A stretch of 64,000 bases of DNA from an uncultured Eubacterium sp. (lineage in GTDB: Bacteria; Bacillota; Clostridia; Lachnospirales; Lachnospiraceae): the NCBI GenBank assembly GCA_910584645.1, contig CAJUAU010000002.1, positions 62,001 to 126,000 on the forward strand. Reading direction: 5' to 3'. The stretch's first letter is position 1, and each line of letters opens with the position of its first letter. This document shows, one piece after another, positions 34,848 to 42,911 of this stretch. A program made the position numbers and the translations under genes. The notes beneath the pieces are model-generated. The model ran no database searches and was not told the DNA's origin. It saw only the letters and a list, made by a program, of their open reading frames with translations.

Positions 34848-35909
34848 TTATTTTACCTCCCTTTTAATAATGCCCTTAGTCAAAATAAACACACAAACAA
34901 ATGAAAAAATAATACTAAACATCAATATGCCATATAATTTATTATCTGCTATATCCTTTTCTAACACATTAAATGAATAAATTCTTACACATATATACGA
35001 AATAATTATATCAATTATTAGCGGAACAACTAAGCAAGCTGTTAATTCTAAATTAGAATATCCCTGTTCCCACATTATTTTCAATTTATTTCCACTTTTA
35101 CACACATGTATATATAATAAATAAAATGTATTTAATATAATTGAAAATATTAATAATCCAAACATTATTACACTTATATGGACCTCTCTAATTTCATATT
35201 CATCACTCTTCATTTGGTTAAAATCTACATGATTTTTCAAATTAAGACCTTTTGAAACAAGTTTTTTATAACCATATTCATCCGCCATAATTGCCCTTTC
35301 AGAAATTTTCATATTCAATAAATCACATAACCGTTTATTATTGGAAATCACTATATTTTCAGATAATCTTGAAAAAATATTTTTGTAGCTTAATTTGTCA
35401 CCACTCACATTTAAAAACATAAATGAGTATTCTTTGCCTAAGATACCTACAACTTTTCCAATATACATGGAATCAATATAGAACAAATCTCCTAGTTTAT
35501 ATTCTGATGAAAGATCTCCTCCAACAACGATTTCTTCTTCATTTTTTATCCACTCTCCATATTCCATAGGATACTTAAACTTCATCATATACTCATTGAT
35601 ATATACGTAATTTTCCAAATGCTCCTTTTCAAGATTTATATACGAACACAAATATCCAACATGATGATTCAAATCAGAACCTTCAACTTCTTGCATAAAA
35701 CAATTAGAATCCTTTTGACTGTAAAACGGATCAGAAATATATTTAGAATCAATAGGGAAACTCACAAAAATATTCTTATTATATTCTAATTCAAATAATT
35801 CTTTATTTGCATAAAACAGCAAGCCAAGCAACAAATTAAAAAAAACAACAATTATAATCATATTTTGAACAATACATCTTTTATATTTTTTTACAATAAA
35901 ATAAAACAC
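34848..35909 (-). CDS. FtsX/MacB-like ABC permease
   Basis: Membrane protein of 353 residues with MacB topology: one N-terminal helix (CIVQNMIIIVVFFNLLLGLLF), a large extracellular segment (about 40-245) and three C-terminal helices (SVIMFGLLIFSIILNTFYLL onward). The start is GTG at 35909 with AGGTGA upstream and overlaps the preceding small membrane gene by 19 nt. Its stop lies 2 nt before the ATPase start, so the genes are tightly coupled. Cargo unknown; probably serves the secreted protein encoded upstream. Confidence 0.8.
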   Translation of the reverse strand: MFYFIVKKYKRCIVQNMIIIVVFFNLLLGLLFYANKELFELEYNKNIFVSFPIDSKYISDPFYSQKDSNCFMQEVEGSDLNHHVGYLCSYINLEKEHLENYVYINEYMMKFKYPMEYGEWIKNEEEIVVGGDLSSEYKLGDLFYIDSMYIGKVVGILGKEYSFMFLNVSGDKLSYKNIFSRLSENIVISNNKRLCDLLNMKISERAIMADEYGYKKLVSKGLNLKNHVDFNQMKSDEYEIREVHISVIMFGLLIFSIILNTFYLLYIHVCKSGNKLKIMWEQGYSNLELTACLVVPLIIDIIISYICVRIYSFNVLEKDIADNKLYGILMFSIIFSFVCVFILTKGIIKREVK

Positions 35910-36283
35910 AATAAATCACCTATCAAATATGGTATTATAAACATAATGAAACATTCGCTAAGCAAGTAAGCAAATAGCATATGTTTAGAAAGTCCTTGCT
36001 CATACATTGCAATAATCAAACCTTTTCTTTTACTAATGTAAAAATAGTAACCATAAATTACTACTCCGATCATGAATAATACAATAATGGTTCCAGCAAA
36101 ATTATATCTAAATACATATTCAAATAAAAAATTAATATCCATTACATCCCGATTATATATTTGACAAATCAGGTCTGAATACAATATTTTTAATAAAACA
36201 AGAACAATAGTCATTATAGCTAAATGTATAATAACTATTGTTTTATTTGCATAAATGCTTATTTTCTCAAATCTTCCAAACAA
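35891..36283 (-). CDS. Small FtsX-like membrane protein, possible half permease
   Basis: A protein of about 130 residues with three hydrophobic helices. The stretch ISKRKGLIIAMYEQGLSKHMLF resembles the loop between C-terminal helices of FtsX-type permeases (the downstream permease has KIMWEQGYSNLEL at the same place). A TTG at 36283 with GGAG six bases upstream fits best and overlaps the vanZ end by 17 nt; an ATG at 36349 would overlap by 83. It may be the partner half of the downstream permease, or a remnant of a full-length one. Confidence 0.65.
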   Translation of the reverse strand: MFGRFEKISIYANKTIVIIHLAIMTIVLVLLKILYSDLICQIYNRDVMDINFLFEYVFRYNFAGTIIVLFMIGVVIYGYYFYISKRKGLIIAMYEQGLSKHMLFAYLLSECFIMFIIPYLIGDLLCFILL

Positions 36284-36845
36284 TCTTTTCTCCGATCCAA
36301 TTATAAAATGTTTTAAAATATGAAATAGCCTTAAAAACCATTGTTCCAATCATTACTCCAATAACATTAAGTATTATATCATCCACATCAAACCTACGAC
36401 TTGGATACTGAATGACTAAATCAATACAAATCTGAATAAATTCAATTCCTAAAGAAACCAAAGCACATTTTGCTAATAATATCACAAAAGACTTATTTTT
36501 GACCACATATCCTATTAGAATTGGCAGTGGCAGCAACAATACTATATTTCCAACGAGTTGAATTGATAGAAAGCCACTAGATTCAATTGTCTCCAAAATT
36601 GTTCTAAAAGGAATTAATTGAACATAGTCTATCATTCTACTTTCGCCTTCTATTAATGATGGATTAATTATATTAATTGGTAATAAGGTGACACTAACTA
36701 ATAGCAACACATATAATTCAATAATTCCAACGTAAAACAGTTTAAGATAACTTTTCTTTCTCATTACACGAATTATAATAGTCAGTACAAAAACCAACAC
36801 AAACAAGATCAAAAATGTACTTGGAAATAGTTGAATTGTAATCAT
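36267..36845 (-). CDS. VanZ-like membrane protein
   Basis: A 192-residue membrane protein with four to five helices and VanZ-family features: VTLLPINIINPSL, YVQLIPFRTILETI, GNIVLLLPLPILIGY and SLGIEFIQICIDLV followed by RRFDVDDIILNVIGVMIG. The start at 36845 follows GGGAGGAACTA. VanZ proteins give low-level teicoplanin resistance in enterococci, and relatives sit beside antimicrobial peptide genes. Here it directly follows the secreted-protein gene, so an immunity-type role is a reasonable guess but unproven. Confidence 0.88.
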   Translation of the reverse strand: MITIQLFPSTFLILFVLVFVLTIIIRVMRKKSYLKLFYVGIIELYVLLLVSVTLLPINIINPSLIEGESRMIDYVQLIPFRTILETIESSGFLSIQLVGNIVLLLPLPILIGYVVKNKSFVILLAKCALVSLGIEFIQICIDLVIQYPSRRFDVDDIILNVIGVMIGTMVFKAISYFKTFYNWIGEKIVWKI

Positions 36846-36864
36846 TAGTTCCTCCCATTTTAAT

Positions 36865-36887
36865 TGCCACCTCATTACGAGGTGGCA
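36865..36887. terminator. Hairpin between the secreted-protein gene and vanZ
   Basis: TGCCACCTC (36865-36873) / GAGGTGGCA (36879-36887), a perfect 9-bp stem with a 5-base loop and no T run. It is well placed to attenuate or stabilise, so that the first gene is expressed above the membrane genes. Confidence 0.65.
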
Positions 36888-36895
36888 CAAAATAT

Positions 36896-37339
36896 TTAAT
36901 GATTATAATAAATCTTCAAATCTGAATACCATTTACTGCTCTTAGTATTATACTGTCCGCTTAGCAACATGCTTGATTTTCCAAACAACAATCTATATGT
37001 ACCAGAGCCATTTCCTTTTAATGAAAATTTACTTCCATATACACTTGACACTTGCTTTGATGAGTTGTTACTTCCTGGTGCTGCCCATCCATACCAATAT
37101 TTTTTTTCAACCTCTACCCAAAGTTTATCTGACGGATTTCCGATCATATTTGATGTTGTTACGGTAACTGTAGGTGTACTGCTCGCTTCATGTGACCTGC
37201 TAGTCGTTGAACAAGCAAAACTATAATAGGTATTAACAGTTTCCGCTTTTGCATATACAATGGCCGTTGCAAAAACCATCATTAACATAAAACACATAAA
37301 ACTAACAAAACCATTCTTCATAAATTTTTTAATCATCAT
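36896..37339 (-). CDS. Secreted small protein, possible bacteriocin or toxin-like effector
   Basis: A 147-residue precursor with a clear signal peptide (FVSFMCFMLMMVFATAIV, ending YAKA) and a mature part of about 115 residues rich in Ser, Thr, Tyr, Gly and Lys: TVNTYYSFACSTTSRSH, KLWVEVEKKYWYGWAAPG, GNGSGTYRLLFGKSSML and KWYSDLKIYYNH. It has one cysteine in the mature part and no known catalytic motif. I do not recognise the family; the context of VanZ, FtsX-like permease and ATPase resembles lactococcin 972-type loci, but sequence similarity is not evident. A consensus promoter precedes it. The start is ATG 37339 or 37336. Confidence 0.8.
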   Translation of the reverse strand: MMIKKFMKNGFVSFMCFMLMMVFATAIVYAKAETVNTYYSFACSTTSRSHEASSTPTVTVTTSNMIGNPSDKLWVEVEKKYWYGWAAPGSNNSSKQVSSVYGSKFSLKGNGSGTYRLLFGKSSMLLSGQYNTKSSKWYSDLKIYYNH

Positions 37340-37364
37340 TAATCACAAATATTTGTTAAATTAA

Positions 37365-37392
37365 ATTATATAACTCCCACATTATTTGTCAA
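37365..37392 (-). promoter_or_regulatory. Strong promoter of the secreted-protein cassette
   Basis: Minus-strand TTGACA (37387-37392), 16-bp spacer, TATAAT (37365-37370): both boxes match consensus exactly. Transcription should start about 20 nt before the ATG, leaving a very short leader. Confidence 0.7.
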
Positions 37393-37483
37393 TAGAGAAA
37401 TAGTTCTTGAATTTCTAGCAAAACTACCGTTGCTGTACCTATCTTAGGTTTTAGCTTGACAGCACAATTTTGCCTCTCTGATA

Positions 37484-37517
37484 AATCTGAACAAAAAATC
37501 ATTATTTTGTTCAGATT
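37484..37517. repeat. Perfect 13-bp inverted repeat at the edge of the AT-rich cassette
   Basis: AATCTGAACAAAA (37484-37496) and TTTTGTTCAGATT (37505-37517) with an 8-bp loop. The 319-bp gene-free stretch 37340-37658 holds the cassette promoter, this repeat and the prfA terminator; I see no ORF in it. The repeat lies where base composition changes and could be a terminator or the end of an inserted segment. Confidence 0.6.
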
Positions 37518-37600
37518 CTATTGACATGGAAACCTCAACTTTTTATGCCATTGCAAATATAATGGATATTTCTGCGATCGCTTTGCTCATTGTGCAAGAT

Positions 37601-37642
37601 ATAAATAAGCCAGGAAATGCTGCAAATTCAGCATCTCCTGGC
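37601..37642 (-). terminator. Terminator of the prfA operon
   Basis: GCCAGGAAATGCTG (37609-37622) pairs with CAGCATCTCCTGGC (37629-37642), one mismatch, followed on the minus strand by TTATTTAT. It separates the housekeeping operon from the AT-rich cassette. Confidence 0.85.
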
Positions 37643-37658
37643 TCATTTATACAATCCT

Positions 37659-38729
37659 TTACTCACTCATATTTGCCAGCTTTGCCGCCTGGTCAGCGGC
37701 GATCAGGCTGTCGATCACCTCATTCAGATCTCCGTCGATAATGGAATCCAGACGGTGCAGCGTCAGCTTGATCCTGTGATCCGTCACTCTTCCCTGGGGA
37801 TAATTATAGGTTCTTATCTTCTCGGAACGGTCTCCCGTCCCAATCTGGCTTCTCCGTTTCTCAGCTTCCTCATCGTGGGCCTTGGCGCACTCCAGTTCAT
37901 AAAGCCTGGCACGGAGAACTTTCATCGCCTTATCTTTATTTTTTAACTGGGACTTTTCATCCTGACAGGAAATGACAATGCCAGTGGGGATATGGGTGAG
38001 CCGTACTGCTGAATCCGTCGTGTTGACGCACTGACCGCCATTGCCAGAGGCGCGGAACACGTCAAATTTACAGTCATTCAGATCGATCTCCACCTCGACA
38101 TCCTCTACCTCAGGCATGATCGCCACCGTCGCTGTGGAGGTATGGATACGCCCGCCAGATTCCGTCGTCGGTATTCTTTGAACGCGATGAACCCCGCTCT
38201 CGTATTTCAGTTTGGAATAGGCACCGGAACCATTGATCATAAACACAATTTCTTTAAAACCGCCAATCCCATTCTCATTAGAATTCATCGTGTCAATCTT
38301 CCAGCGGTTTGTCTCTGCATATTTGCAGTACATACGGTAAAGATCTGCTGCAAACAGAGCCGCCTCATCCCCGCCGGCTCCCGCCCGGATCTCCACGATC
38401 ACATTTTTATCGTCATTGGGATCTTTGGGAAGAAGAAGAATCCGAAGCTCCTGTTCAATGCTTTCGATACTTGCTTTGCACTCATTCAGCTCTTCTTTGG
38501 CAAGTTCCCGCATCTCCTCGTCGTTCTCCTCATCGAGAATCGCCAGGCTGTCCTCGATGCCATCCTTCGCCGCCTTATATTCTTTATACTTGGCCACAAC
38601 AGGCTCCAGATCAGCCTGTTCCTTCATCAGCTTCTGGTAGCGGCTCTGATCGTTGAGCACATCTGGTTCACTGAGCTCATTCAGCACCTCTTCATAACGC
38701 AGTAATGTATCTTCCAGCTTGTCAAACAT
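37659..38729 (-). CDS. prfA: Peptide chain release factor 1
   Basis: Recognises UAA/UAG and triggers peptide release, 356 residues. It shows the coiled-coil N-terminus, IRAGAGGDEAALFAADLYRMY, the GGQ catalytic motif in ASGNGGQCVNTTDSAVRLTH and the decoding region HRVQRIPTTESGGRIHTS. The neighbouring prmC encodes the methylase that modifies the GGQ glutamine, the standard pairing. The ATG at 38729 has AGGAAGG upstream. Confidence 0.97.
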   Translation of the reverse strand: MFDKLEDTLLRYEEVLNELSEPDVLNDQSRYQKLMKEQADLEPVVAKYKEYKAAKDGIEDSLAILDEENDEEMRELAKEELNECKASIESIEQELRILLLPKDPNDDKNVIVEIRAGAGGDEAALFAADLYRMYCKYAETNRWKIDTMNSNENGIGGFKEIVFMINGSGAYSKLKYESGVHRVQRIPTTESGGRIHTSTATVAIMPEVEDVEVEIDLNDCKFDVFRASGNGGQCVNTTDSAVRLTHIPTGIVISCQDEKSQLKNKDKAMKVLRARLYELECAKAHDEEAEKRRSQIGTGDRSEKIRTYNYPQGRVTDHRIKLTLHRLDSIIDGDLNEVIDSLIAADQAAKLANMSE

Positions 38730-38744
38730 AACTTCTTTCCTTCC

Positions 38745-39623
38745 TCATTGATCTATATATTTTCCAGCCACCACCCGGTCATGCCCGGCCAGGTCCTTAC
38801 TTACCCTGACATCAGAGAATCCCTGCTTCTCCATAAGCCTCCTAACGCTCTCCCCCTGATTGTATCCAATTTCCAGGCACAGCATTCCCCTCCGGTTCAG
38901 ATACCCGGAAGCTCTTTTTAGGATTTTCTCATAAAAGTCCATGCCCTCCGTGCCACCGTCAAGGGCTGATATCGGTTCAAAATCTTTTACTTCCGGCATC
39001 AGTCCTGGTATTTCTCCGGTCTCGATATAAGGTGGATTTGATACGATCACATCAAATGTTCCCTGGACAGGATCCCAGAGATCACCGCAAATTATTGAAA
39101 TCCCCTGCTTTGTATGCAGAAGTCTCCCATGCCTCCGTTGTAACCGCAGCAGATTTCTCTCAGCCGTCTCCAGCGCTTTCTCCGAAATATCACTGAGAAC
39201 AACTTCATCTGGCGTACCGGCTACCGCAATACTCAGACCAATACACCCGGATCCAGTACACAGATCCAGAACCTGTTTTCCAGCGCAGAAGGGAACCACC
39301 GTCTCCACCAGCAGCTCCGTGTCCTGTCTTGGGATCAGAACATTTTCATCTACCTCGAAGACCAGTCCCATAAATTCTGTATAACCTAATATATACTCCA
39401 GGGGGATCCGCTGGCTGCGTTTTTTCACCGCCGCAAAAAAATGCCTCTGAACTGATTCATCCGCCTCATCCTCCTGGTGGAGAAAATAATCATTCCGGCG
39501 GTAGGAAAAATCCTTATCGCTAAAACATGACTGCAAAAGATACCAGGCATTTTCTTCCGGCTCCGGCACCTCTGCACGAAACAGTTCCAACCGCCCCTGT
39601 TCCAGCATCTGTCGCAATGTCAT
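38745..39623 (-). CDS. prmC: Release factor glutamine methyltransferase
   Basis: SAM-dependent N5-glutamine methylase of release factors, 292 residues. It has the N-terminal helical substrate domain (IPLEYILGYTEFMGLVFEVDENVLIPRQDTELL), motif I VLDLCTGSGCIGLSIA, the catalytic VSNPPYI and GGTEGMDFYEKIL. The start at 39623 (MTLRQMLEQG) has GGGAGG seven bases upstream. It sits directly upstream of its substrate gene prfA. Confidence 0.96.
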   Translation of the reverse strand: MTLRQMLEQGRLELFRAEVPEPEENAWYLLQSCFSDKDFSYRRNDYFLHQEDEADESVQRHFFAAVKKRSQRIPLEYILGYTEFMGLVFEVDENVLIPRQDTELLVETVVPFCAGKQVLDLCTGSGCIGLSIAVAGTPDEVVLSDISEKALETAERNLLRLQRRHGRLLHTKQGISIICGDLWDPVQGTFDVIVSNPPYIETGEIPGLMPEVKDFEPISALDGGTEGMDFYEKILKRASGYLNRRGMLCLEIGYNQGESVRRLMEKQGFSDVRVSKDLAGHDRVVAGKYIDQ

Positions 39624-39707
39624 TATTTTCCTCCCGTTACGCACATCTGATAGGTTGTAAGATTTCCTTCACACTTCCAAACATGCCGCCAACGGCGCTT
39701 AGCACCG

Positions 39708-40829
39708 CTATTTCCCAGCTTTCCCTGGATCATCAAAATACCGGTCCAGGGACTGAAGGATCTCATCATCCTCTTCATCATCACTGACCTCAACCACCTC
39801 AAAACCGGCGGCCTCCAATTCTGACTTTTCATCCGTGGCGGCAGCTTCCTCTATATTTTTGTCTGTTTTTTTCTGGTCAGGCTCATTCTGGGAGGGCTGC
39901 TCTTCGCTTTCCTCGAGAAACTTTTTCCAGTCAAAAACTGCCTCTACCGAGGAAATCGCCACTTCCAGCATCGCATCTTCCGGCTCTTTTGTGGTCAGGG
40001 ACTGCAGCCAGAGTCCCGGCTTGCTCAATACAGTCATAACCGGATTTTCCGACTTTCCCGCGAAAATAATAAATTCGTAGGAAAGTCCCGCAATAACCGG
40101 GATCAGCAAAATACGCAGCAGCATACGGAGCCAGAGCGTCGAAACGGATATAAACATAAAGAGCAAAATACTTACAAACATGACCACCAGCATAAAGCTG
40201 GTGCCACATCTCTTGTGTACCGTAGTCTGCTTCCGCGCGTTATCCACCGTCAGTTCCAGTCCATTTTCCAGACAGTTGATGCACTTGTGTTCCGCCCCAT
40301 GGTACATAAAGACACGATGGATATCTTCCATACAGGAAATTGTCTTCACATAGATCACAAACAGTGCCACCCGGATCACACCCTCGATCAGCCCCCGCAG
40401 CTGAACAGAAGGGATGGACTTTGATAAAAGTTCTGATACGAAAAAAGGAAGAAGAACAAACAATCCCACTGCCAGAACCACTGCCAGCATCACCACCAGG
40501 CCCATCACAAGATCATTTCCTTTGCCCTGTTCCTGATTTTTGTTTTTATCATTCTTTTTCCGGTCGTCTGCCTTCTGCTCTTCCTCTTCCCAGAAACTTG
40601 CCGAATAATTCAATGTCTTCATCCCCATAACCAGGGATTCAACAAAAGCAACAATCCCCCGGACCACCGGAATGCCAGCTATGGCATACCGATCCTTCAG
40701 ACTCTTATGTTTTTCTACCTTAACCTCAATCTTTCCGTCCGGTTTGCGCACAGAAACCGCATACTGGTCTGACGCTTTCATCATAACGCCTTCGATCACA
40801 GCCTGACCGCCAATACCTGAATATCTCAT
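39708..40829 (-). CDS. DUF1385 family membrane protein
   Basis: A 373-residue membrane protein of the DUF1385 (YqhQ) family. It begins with MRYSGIGGQAVIEGVMM, has two paired hydrophobic regions (MGLVVMLAVVLAVGLFVLLPFF and the region after KRCGTSFMLVVMFVSILLF), the conserved YHGAEHKCINCLENGLELT (His and Cys, possible metal ligands) and GLSYEFI. The C-terminal 75 residues are a highly acidic tail not typical of all members. The start at 40829 gives the usual family N-terminus. Its position between rpmE and prmC-prfA is conserved in Clostridia. Function unknown. Confidence 0.9.
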   Translation of the reverse strand: MRYSGIGGQAVIEGVMMKASDQYAVSVRKPDGKIEVKVEKHKSLKDRYAIAGIPVVRGIVAFVESLVMGMKTLNYSASFWEEEEQKADDRKKNDKNKNQEQGKGNDLVMGLVVMLAVVLAVGLFVLLPFFVSELLSKSIPSVQLRGLIEGVIRVALFVIYVKTISCMEDIHRVFMYHGAEHKCINCLENGLELTVDNARKQTTVHKRCGTSFMLVVMFVSILLFMFISVSTLWLRMLLRILLIPVIAGLSYEFIIFAGKSENPVMTVLSKPGLWLQSLTTKEPEDAMLEVAISSVEAVFDWKKFLEESEEQPSQNEPDQKKTDKNIEEAAATDEKSELEAAGFEVVEVSDDEEDDEILQSLDRYFDDPGKAGK

Positions 40830-40866
40830 ATCTGACATCATCCTTTTCTGTGTATAAACTACTCTA

Positions 40867-40905
40867 AGCTCGACGACGCCGGCTGAACCCCTGCATCGTC
40901 GAGCT
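40867..40905. repeat. Copy of the short palindromic intergenic element
   Basis: AGCTCGACGA (40867-40876) and TCGTCGAGCT (40896-40905) are perfect complements enclosing 19 bp. The right flank GAATATGCAAC resembles the flanks of the copies at 16876 and 32363. Confidence 0.75.
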
Positions 40906-40918
40906 GAATATGCAACAA

Positions 40919-40959
40919 CTCCGCAAGCCTCAGTATTATCAATACAGAAACATGCGGAG
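40919..40959. terminator. Hairpin downstream of rpmE
   Basis: CTCCGCA (40919-40925) / TGCGGAG (40953-40959) with an inner GTATT/AATAC pair. No good T run, so it may be a partial terminator or an RNA-stability element between rpmE and the DUF1385 gene. Confidence 0.45.
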
Positions 40960-40981
40960 CCATACTCTGTTCATAATCTGC

Positions 40982-41182
40982 TTATTTTAAGCCATACTTA
41001 CGATTGAACTTATCAATCGCACCACGAGCAGCCATGGACTTCTGCTGTCCTGTGTAGAATGGATGGCATTTAGAACATACTTCGACGTGAATATCTTCTT
41101 TGGTTGAACCTGTCGTAAACTCATTTCCGCAGTTGCATACAACCTTTGCCTGAAAATATTCTGGATGGATTCCCTCTCTCAT
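40982..41182 (-). CDS. rpmE: 50S ribosomal protein L31, zinc form
   Basis: Ribosomal protein of 66 residues. The zinc-binding cysteines are present in VVCNCGNEF and VCSKCHPFYTG, marking the C+ form used under zinc-replete conditions. The C-terminus GAIDKFNRKYGLK is typical. The ATG at 41182 follows GAGGTGAAAATAC. The rho-rpmE order is common in Bacillota, and rpmE has its own promoter here. Confidence 0.97.
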   Translation of the reverse strand: MREGIHPEYFQAKVVCNCGNEFTTGSTKEDIHVEVCSKCHPFYTGQQKSMAARGAIDKFNRKYGLK

Positions 41183-41232
41183 GTATTTTCACCTCACTAC
41201 TAAAATTTTCAATTCTCAAAAACGGCTTTTTC

Positions 41233-41261
41233 ATTGTATCACAATTTTTTTAAAAATGCAA
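41233..41261 (-). promoter_or_regulatory. rpmE promoter
   Basis: Minus-strand TTGCAT (41256-41261), 17-bp spacer, TACAAT (41233-41238) in the gap after rho. Confidence 0.6.
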
Positions 41262-41267
41262 GTGCTT

Positions 41268-42845
41268 TTAATGAAGCTTGATTTTTTTTATTGTTTCTAT
41301 AAATTCCTTGTTATTTTTGGTTTTACGGAACAAATTGATGATCTGCTCCAGATTGCTTTCCGTATTGGAATTCGCTCCCAGTGCCTTGCGCATAAGAAAC
41401 ACTGCTTCCAGCTCACTCTGGCTCAGCAGAAGATCTTCCCGCCTGGTACTCGACTTCTGGATATCTATCGCTGGAAACACACGTTTTTCCGACAAATGGC
41501 GGTCAAGAACCAGTTCCATATTGCCAGTTCCCTTAAATTCTTCAAATACCACATCATCCATCCTGCTTCCAGTATCTACCAGTGCTGTGGCAAGTATCGT
41601 AAGACTTCCGCCCTCTCTCATATTCCTTGCCGCACCAAAGAAACGCTTTGGCATATGCAGGGCCGCCGGATCAAGACCTCCGGAAAGTGTCCGCCCGCTG
41701 GGAGTGACAGTGAGGTTGTAAGCTCTGGCAAGACGGGTGATACTGTCAAGAAGGATCACCACATCGTCACCGCCCTCCACGAGACGTTTGGCTCTCTCGA
41801 TCACCATTTCCGAAACCCGTTTATGATTTTCCGGAAGTTCATCAAAAGTAGAATAAATCACCTCAACCCGTTCTCCCTCGATGGATTCTTTAATATCCGT
41901 GACCTCCTCCGGGCGCTCGTCAATAAGCAGGATCAAAAGATGCATCTTCGGATAATTTCTGGTGATGGCGCTTGCTACCTGCTTCAACAGAGTGGTCTTA
42001 CCGGTTTTGGGCTGGGATACGATCATCCCCCTCTGACCTTTTCCGATGGGAGCGATCAGATCCAGCATTCTCATGGATACGCCAGAACCAGGGGTCTCCA
42101 AATGTATCCTTTCATTAGGAAAAATAGGTGTCAGATCTTCAAACTTATGCCTGCGGGCAAGATACGTGATAGGACGTCCATTGACGCTTTTCATATAAAG
42201 AAGGGCACTGAACTTCTCATTCTGTGTCCTGACCCGGATATTTCCCTCTACAATATCTCCAGTACGGAGACCAAAGCGTCTGAGAAATGCCGGCGACACA
42301 TAGACGTCATTTTCCCCGGGAAGGAAATTGTCACAACGGATAAAACCATATCCCTCTGGCATGATCTCCAGAATCCCCCTCTTGGTTATACCACTGTCCA
42401 GCTCTTTGATCTCCCTGGGATGTACATCTGACACCTGACGGTCCTTGGCAATAGTGATCAGTCCCGCCTTCACTACATCCTCAATGGTACGAAGGGGCTG
42501 GCTCTCCTGCTGCTCAGTGTGATTATCCTGCCGGTTCTCGCTGCGATGCATGACGGCATTGCCATTTCTGGCATGTCCCCTGTCCCCATGATTGGGAACA
42601 TATGTATATGCCTGCTTTTTACTTTCTTCCTTTTCTGTCGTCTGAACCACATTTCCTTCAGATCTTTTGACGGTTCTTTCTCTCTTTGGGTACTCCTCTG
42701 ACGGTGCTGCCGTCCGGGCTTCGGATCGTGTCAGTTTTTCCAGTTCATGCACAAGATCTCCCTTCCGCAGACCAGACACACCGGACAACCCTTTTTCCTT
42801 CGCCATTTCACGAAGTTCCTTCAATGATAATTTTGCTAAATCCAT
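41268..42845 (-). CDS. rho: Transcription termination factor Rho
   Basis: Hexameric RNA helicase of 525 residues. It has a Rho-N SAP-like domain (LSLKELREMAKEKGLSGVSG), a poorly conserved charged/polar insertion (about 50-125, with QTTEKEESKKQ and ENRQDNHTEQQE), the RNA-binding cold-shock-like domain (GILEIMPEGYGFIRCDN), Walker A PKTGKTTLL, Walker B LLILLIDERPEEVTD, the Q-loop TRLARAYN and R-loop DPAALHMPKRFFGAAR. The insertion is typical of many anaerobes. The start at 42845 has AAAGGACAG upstream; the ATG at 42887 has none. Confidence 0.97.
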   Translation of the reverse strand: MDLAKLSLKELREMAKEKGLSGVSGLRKGDLVHELEKLTRSEARTAAPSEEYPKRERTVKRSEGNVVQTTEKEESKKQAYTYVPNHGDRGHARNGNAVMHRSENRQDNHTEQQESQPLRTIEDVVKAGLITIAKDRQVSDVHPREIKELDSGITKRGILEIMPEGYGFIRCDNFLPGENDVYVSPAFLRRFGLRTGDIVEGNIRVRTQNEKFSALLYMKSVNGRPITYLARRHKFEDLTPIFPNERIHLETPGSGVSMRMLDLIAPIGKGQRGMIVSQPKTGKTTLLKQVASAITRNYPKMHLLILLIDERPEEVTDIKESIEGERVEVIYSTFDELPENHKRVSEMVIERAKRLVEGGDDVVILLDSITRLARAYNLTVTPSGRTLSGGLDPAALHMPKRFFGAARNMREGGSLTILATALVDTGSRMDDVVFEEFKGTGNMELVLDRHLSEKRVFPAIDIQKSSTRREDLLLSQSELEAVFLMRKALGANSNTESNLEQIINLFRKTKNNKEFIETIKKIKLH

Positions 42846-42911
42846 TCTTTCTGTCCTTTCTGAAAGCCAAACACGATTCATAAACAAAAACCGTCCCGAA
42901 TGTTTCGGCAG

